Positions 30,757 through 33,592 of a stretch of 33,592 nt of DNA are shown here, piece by piece. The DNA is from an archaeon. GTDB lineage: Archaea; Nanobdellota; Nanobdellia; SCGC-AAA011-G17; GW2011-AR18. Position 1 is the stretch's first letter; each line of letters starts with the position of its first letter. The notes beneath the pieces are model-generated. The model searched no databases and was not told the DNA's origin. It was given only the letters and a program-made list of their open reading frames with translations. Both the position numbers and the translations under genes were made by a program. Location: assembly GCA_023245565.1 (NCBI GenBank), contig JAHFKB010000008.1:1-33592 (forward strand), read 5' to 3'.

Positions 30757-31062
30757 TTATTTAATACCAGATTTACCTGTAGTTATATCAATTTCCAAAT
30801 TTATTCTCTTGGGATCTACTGAAACTGTTGTTCCATCTGATTGAACATACAAAGTATTAGAACTTGTTTTACCAGACGCAGTTTTTGTTATTACAATTCT
30901 ATGATTTCCAGGAACTACATAAGATGTAACAACAGGACCATCATCTATAATTTTGTAAGTATTAGAAAGATCATGACGAGCAGTATACCAATTATAAACT
31001 CCAGCAGCTGCAACTAAACCAACCAATCCTTCTGTTACAACTCTCGCAACTCTCCAATTCAT
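30757..31062 (-). CDS. Small membrane-anchored protein of unknown function
   Basis: 101 residues. One N-terminal hydrophobic segment (about 9-24) suggests a signal anchor, followed by a polar beta-rich domain with repeated Thr/Ser/Val strands (about 45-95) exposed outside. Not recognised. Shine-Dalgarno GAGGAA lies five bases before the ATG at 31062. The probable C/D sRNA lies just downstream on the same strand. Confidence 0.6.
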   Translation of the reverse strand: MNWRVARVVTEGLVGLVAAAGVYNWYTARHDLSNTYKIIDDGPVVTSYVVPGNHRIVITKTASGKTSSNTLYVQSDGTTVSVDPKRINLEIDITTGKSGIK

Positions 31063-31106
31063 TTTTATTCCTCAATATATAACTACTTAAGAATAGTAAC
31101 CAATAT

Positions 31107-32114
31107 TTAAACCTTTCTAGAAGAGCCATAATGCCTTAAATCAAGGCAATAACGGTAAATTCTAGGGCTTTGCTGCCCTGCCTTAACAATATTTATAGCT
31201 TTAAAATCATATTTTATTTTAATATTTTGAACTAATTTATCTATTTCTTCCTCGCTTGAAAAACAATAAAGATGTATAATTCCATTTTTATTTAAAAATT
31301 TCAAAGCTAAATCTAAAAATTTAAAACTATTTCCAGGCAAAGGCATTAATATTCTATCAAATTTAACCTTCAATTTAGGAATAACTTTAATAACATCACC
31401 GCAAAATAATTTTATATTTTTAATTTTATTTAATTTTAAATTTTCCTCTGCATATTTGCAAGCATCAGGATTTATTTCAACACCATAAATCTCCTTAGCT
31501 TTACTATTTTTAGATATAACTAAAGGATAAACTCCTATTCCTGAAAACATAACTAAAACTACTTCTCCATCTTTAATTAATTTAGAAATCCTTAATCTTT
31601 CATTGCTAGATCTAATAGAATAATAAGTTTTACTTATATTTAATTTTAAACTTATTCCATTTTCTTTATGTAAAGTCTCTAAATTATTATCTCCAGCTAA
31701 AAATTCATAATTTTGAATCCTATATTCTCCTTCATGACCCCCAACTTTTCTAACAACAGTTTTTATATTATTATTAGATTCTAATAATACTTCCCCAATT
31801 AGTTTTTTCTTACTTAATAATTTATCATCAATTTCAATTATCGCAATTTTTCCAACAACATCATAAGCTTTAGTTAATAATCCAAATTCTTCTTTATTTA
31901 ATTTAGTTTTTAACAAATCTTCAAATTCAATTTTATTATACTTTTTCTTTATTTTTCTATCAATAATTTTAAAACCTTTAACATTTTTATTAACTGGAAA
32001 ATAAATATAATTTTTATTTTTAGTAATTTCATAATTTTTATCAAAAATACCTAAATCTAAAAGTTCTCTTTTGACTTTTTCTGCCTGTTTTAAGTCAATT
32101 TTAACGCATTTCAT
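31107..32114 (-). CDS. trm5: tRNA (guanine-37-N1)-methyltransferase, Trm5 family
   Basis: 335 residues, Trm5b-like length. N-terminal RNA-binding part, then Val-Gly-Lys-Ile-Ala-Ile-Ile-Glu-Ile at about 87-95, and Arg-Lys-Val-Gly-Gly-His-Glu-Gly-Glu-Tyr-Arg at 122-132, both typical of the family. The SAM-binding Rossmann domain has Met-Phe-Ser-Gly-Ile-Gly (189-194), Glu-Ile-Asn-Pro-Asp-Ala and Met-Pro-Leu-Pro-Gly near the active site. It makes m1G37 next to the anticodon and prevents frameshifting. ATG is about 27 bases from the shared TATA at 32136-32145. Confidence 0.92.
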   Translation of the reverse strand: MKCVKIDLKQAEKVKRELLDLGIFDKNYEITKNKNYIYFPVNKNVKGFKIIDRKIKKKYNKIEFEDLLKTKLNKEEFGLLTKAYDVVGKIAIIEIDDKLLSKKKLIGEVLLESNNNIKTVVRKVGGHEGEYRIQNYEFLAGDNNLETLHKENGISLKLNISKTYYSIRSSNERLRISKLIKDGEVVLVMFSGIGVYPLVISKNSKAKEIYGVEINPDACKYAEENLKLNKIKNIKLFCGDVIKVIPKLKVKFDRILMPLPGNSFKFLDLALKFLNKNGIIHLYCFSSEEEIDKLVQNIKIKYDFKAINIVKAGQQSPRIYRYCLDLRHYGSSRKV

Positions 32115-32135
32115 GAAAATAAATATATGAAAAGA

Positions 32136-32145
32136 TTTATATAAG
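32136..32145. promoter_or_regulatory. Shared bidirectional TATA box (trm5 and the 32168 gene)
   Basis: TTTATATAAG in the 53-base gap 32115-32167; the core TTATATAA (32137-32144) is a perfect palindrome, about 27 bases from each ATG. No other TATA-like element fits either gene as well. Confidence 0.6.
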
Positions 32146-32167
32146 TATTTTAGTAATATTTTCTTTA

Positions 32168-33592
32168 ATGTTGAGTAAAAAAAGAGTAGGTTTTGTTCTA
32201 TTTAGTACTATATTCTTAATATTATTAATGCCTCATGTATTTGCTTTGCTAGAAGACCTTTATTTTGCAGTTTATTCAGGTTCAGACTTAGTTATGATTT
32301 ATCAGCAATGGAGTTCTTGGATCGATTTTATTTTTATTTTCTTAATAATTTCTAGTGCAGCAAGAGCTGGCTTAGGAAAAATGTACAAAGAAGGTAATGA
32401 AGAAAATCCTGCATTAAAAGGTTTGTATATTGGTCTTGGTTTATTTGGTGCAATTAGTTTAGTAGTTTATTCCCGTATTACAGGTTATTGGGCTGGCGGT
32501 TTAGTTTTAGCATTTGCTCCTTTCTGGATGATAATTTTAATTTTAATTAGTATAATTTGGGCTTATAGATTTATAAAATCAGATGATGAAAAAAATGTTT
32601 GGACTTTAGGAAATATTATTCTTATAATGTTATTAGCAATGGTAATTGGTTTATTGGCTTTTCGTGAAATATTTGAACCAATCTTAAATACAATTTTAGG
32701 TAATCCACTTTTCATTGCAATATTATTTTTCTTAATACTTTGGGCTTTACTTTCTTTTGTTAAAATTCATAAAAGAGATCCTAGTAGTGAAAGTAATTCT
32801 TCAAGTAGTAGAAGCAGAGGATCTGATGGAGAACATCCTGAACAAAGACAAAGAGAAGCAGCAATAGCAGAAGAAAAAAAGAAAAGTAAAAATTTTAGTT
32901 TAAAGATAAAAATATATCCTGATTTAAAAGTTTATACTGTAGGGCAAGAAATAACTTTAGAAGCAGTAACTACAAGATTCTTTAGTGAATATTCTGGAAA
33001 TTTCGAATATGATTGGCAAATTGCTGGAAGAGAGCATGAAAAACACAGCAAAACTATTTCACTTAAAATAGAAAAAGATCTTACACCTTATCCTAGACAA
33101 AAAGTTCAGATAGTAGTTTTAGTTAAAGATAAGAATGATAATAAAAATAAAGAAATTGCTACAAAAGAAATAATTATAGAACAATCAGCATCAGGTCCAG
33201 AAGAAGTTAATCCTAAAACAAAAAAAGATTTTAAAGACAAAGGTAAAAAAGAAGAAACACTTCCAGAAAATTTAGGATTTTCAGTAGATTTTTTAACACT
33301 TGGCAAAGATCCACAAACTTTTGTAAAAGATGATAATTTTAATTTAGAAATAAATCAAAGATGCAATTTTAAACCAAAATTTGATAGTAGAAATTATACA
33401 ATTAAAGTTGATATTAAAAAAAATAGAAAAGATATTGGAGAATATTATTTAAATAGAAGTTGGGGATTTATTAATCCAAAAGTAGATGGTAGAAAAGAAA
33501 TAATATTTGTATTAAAAAAGAAAAATAAATGGTACCAAAAAAATACAGAAGAAAGCACAATAAAAATTACAGTTAATGTAGTTGATCCAAAT
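32168..33592 (+). CDS. Multi-pass membrane protein with extramembrane PKD-like domain, 3' end cut off by window
   Basis: 475 codons open from ATG 32168 to the edge. An N-terminal hydrophobic segment (7-27) ends in Val-Phe-Ala, a possible signal-peptidase site. About five further membrane helices follow (48-66, 84-101, 108-131, 147-165, 178-198). A Ser-Arg-Gly-rich, charged linker (about 205-240) leads to a beta-rich domain with Tyr-Thr-Val-Gly-Gln-Glu-Ile and a later Tyr-Asp-Trp, resembling PKD/Ig-like modules. Function unknown; surface or secretion roles are possible. It may be leaderless from the shared TATA. Confidence 0.78.
   Translation, partial: MLSKKRVGFVLFSTIFLILLMPHVFALLEDLYFAVYSGSDLVMIYQQWSSWIDFIFIFLIISSAARAGLGKMYKEGNEENPALKGLYIGLGLFGAISLVVYSRITGYWAGGLVLAFAPFWMIILILISIIWAYRFIKSDDEKNVWTLGNIILIMLLAMVIGLLAFREIFEPILNTILGNPLFIAILFFLILWALLSFVKIHKRDPSSESNSSSSRSRGSDGEHPEQRQREAAIAEEKKKSKNFSLKIKIYPDLKVYTVGQEITLEAVTTRFFSEYSGNFEYDWQIAGREHEKHSKTISLKIEKDLTPYPRQKVQIVVLVKDKNDNKNKEIATKEIIIEQSASGPEEVNPKTKKDFKDKGKKEETLPENLGFSVDFLTLGKDPQTFVKDDNFNLEINQRCNFKPKFDSRNYTIKVDIKKNRKDIGEYYLNRSWGFINPKVDGRKEIIFVLKKKNKWYQKNTEESTIKITVNVVDPN

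Noticed and set aside
30653..30844. Plus-strand open frame over the spacer at 30653-30844
   Set aside because: Contains the C/D-sRNA signature on the other strand and overlaps the 30757-31062 gene; no start signal.
33106..33306. Minus-strand open frame near the right edge
   Set aside because: Antisense shadow of the partial membrane protein.
1..33592. CRISPR arrays, tRNA, rRNA, insertion sequences
   Set aside because: Scanned by eye for regular repeats, T-arm and rRNA-like sequence, and inverted repeats; none seen. A faint tRNA could be missed without a covariance search.

Overview
The window comes from an AT-rich archaeon, most likely a DPANN lineage of the Woesearchaeales/Pacearchaeales kind. 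This lineage call is inference; the archaeal assignment is firm. The archaeal markers are topoisomerase VI A and B, TBP, aIF1A, aIF2-beta, MCM, both RFC subunits, HerA, Rio1, a Dim2-like KH protein and a Trm5-type tRNA methyltransferase. I see no rRNA, tRNA, CRISPR array or insertion sequence, and no gene-free stretch longer than about 160 bases.

Layout. 1-701: Tat-signal thioredoxin-fold gene (truncated by the window edge), downstream of top6B-top6A (745-3472). 3545-4775: cupin, small ORF and a HAD-like protein that has lost its catalytic aspartates. 4868-5743: AbrB-PhoU regulator. 5745-8191: rio1, KH/Dim2, HAD phosphatase and nucleotidyltransferase. 8242-9766: a three-gene operon whose middle gene resembles tRNA-dependent cyclodipeptide synthases. 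9763-10883: translation block (aIF2-beta, NMD3-like fragment, aIF1A). 10936-11968: two unknown genes. 11965-18229: RPA2-like OB-fold protein and an MCM helicase split by three inteins. 18362-19967: small zinc-ligand protein, Rieske ferredoxin, TBP and an unknown gene. 19951-22818: isoleucyl-tRNA synthetase. 22975-25990: TRAM protein, then the clamp-loader operon rfcS, an HExxH protein and rfcL. 25987-27048: membrane-anchored FKBP and a 64-residue protein. 27156-29594: HerA ATPase with a fourth intein. 29595-33592: membrane and unknown proteins, a probable C/D box sRNA, Trm5, and a partial multi-pass membrane protein with a PKD-like outer domain.

Expression architecture. Operon-first genes mostly look leaderless: a TATA box sits about 25 bases before the ATG. 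Some genes instead carry Shine-Dalgarno sequences (top6A, TBP, TRAM, herA and the 64-residue gene have clear ones). Three divergent gaps of 50, 52 and 53 bases each hold one palindromic TATA box at their midpoint that could serve both genes. All seven convergent gene pairs meet within one base or overlap; four share a 4-base overlap of their stop codons.

The main points for a second look are the four inteins in two DNA-processing ATPases (two at the same P-loop position), the putative archaeal cyclodipeptide synthase operon, the C/D sRNA, the shared-TATA promoters, and the altered catalytic residues in RfcL, one HAD protein and one intein.
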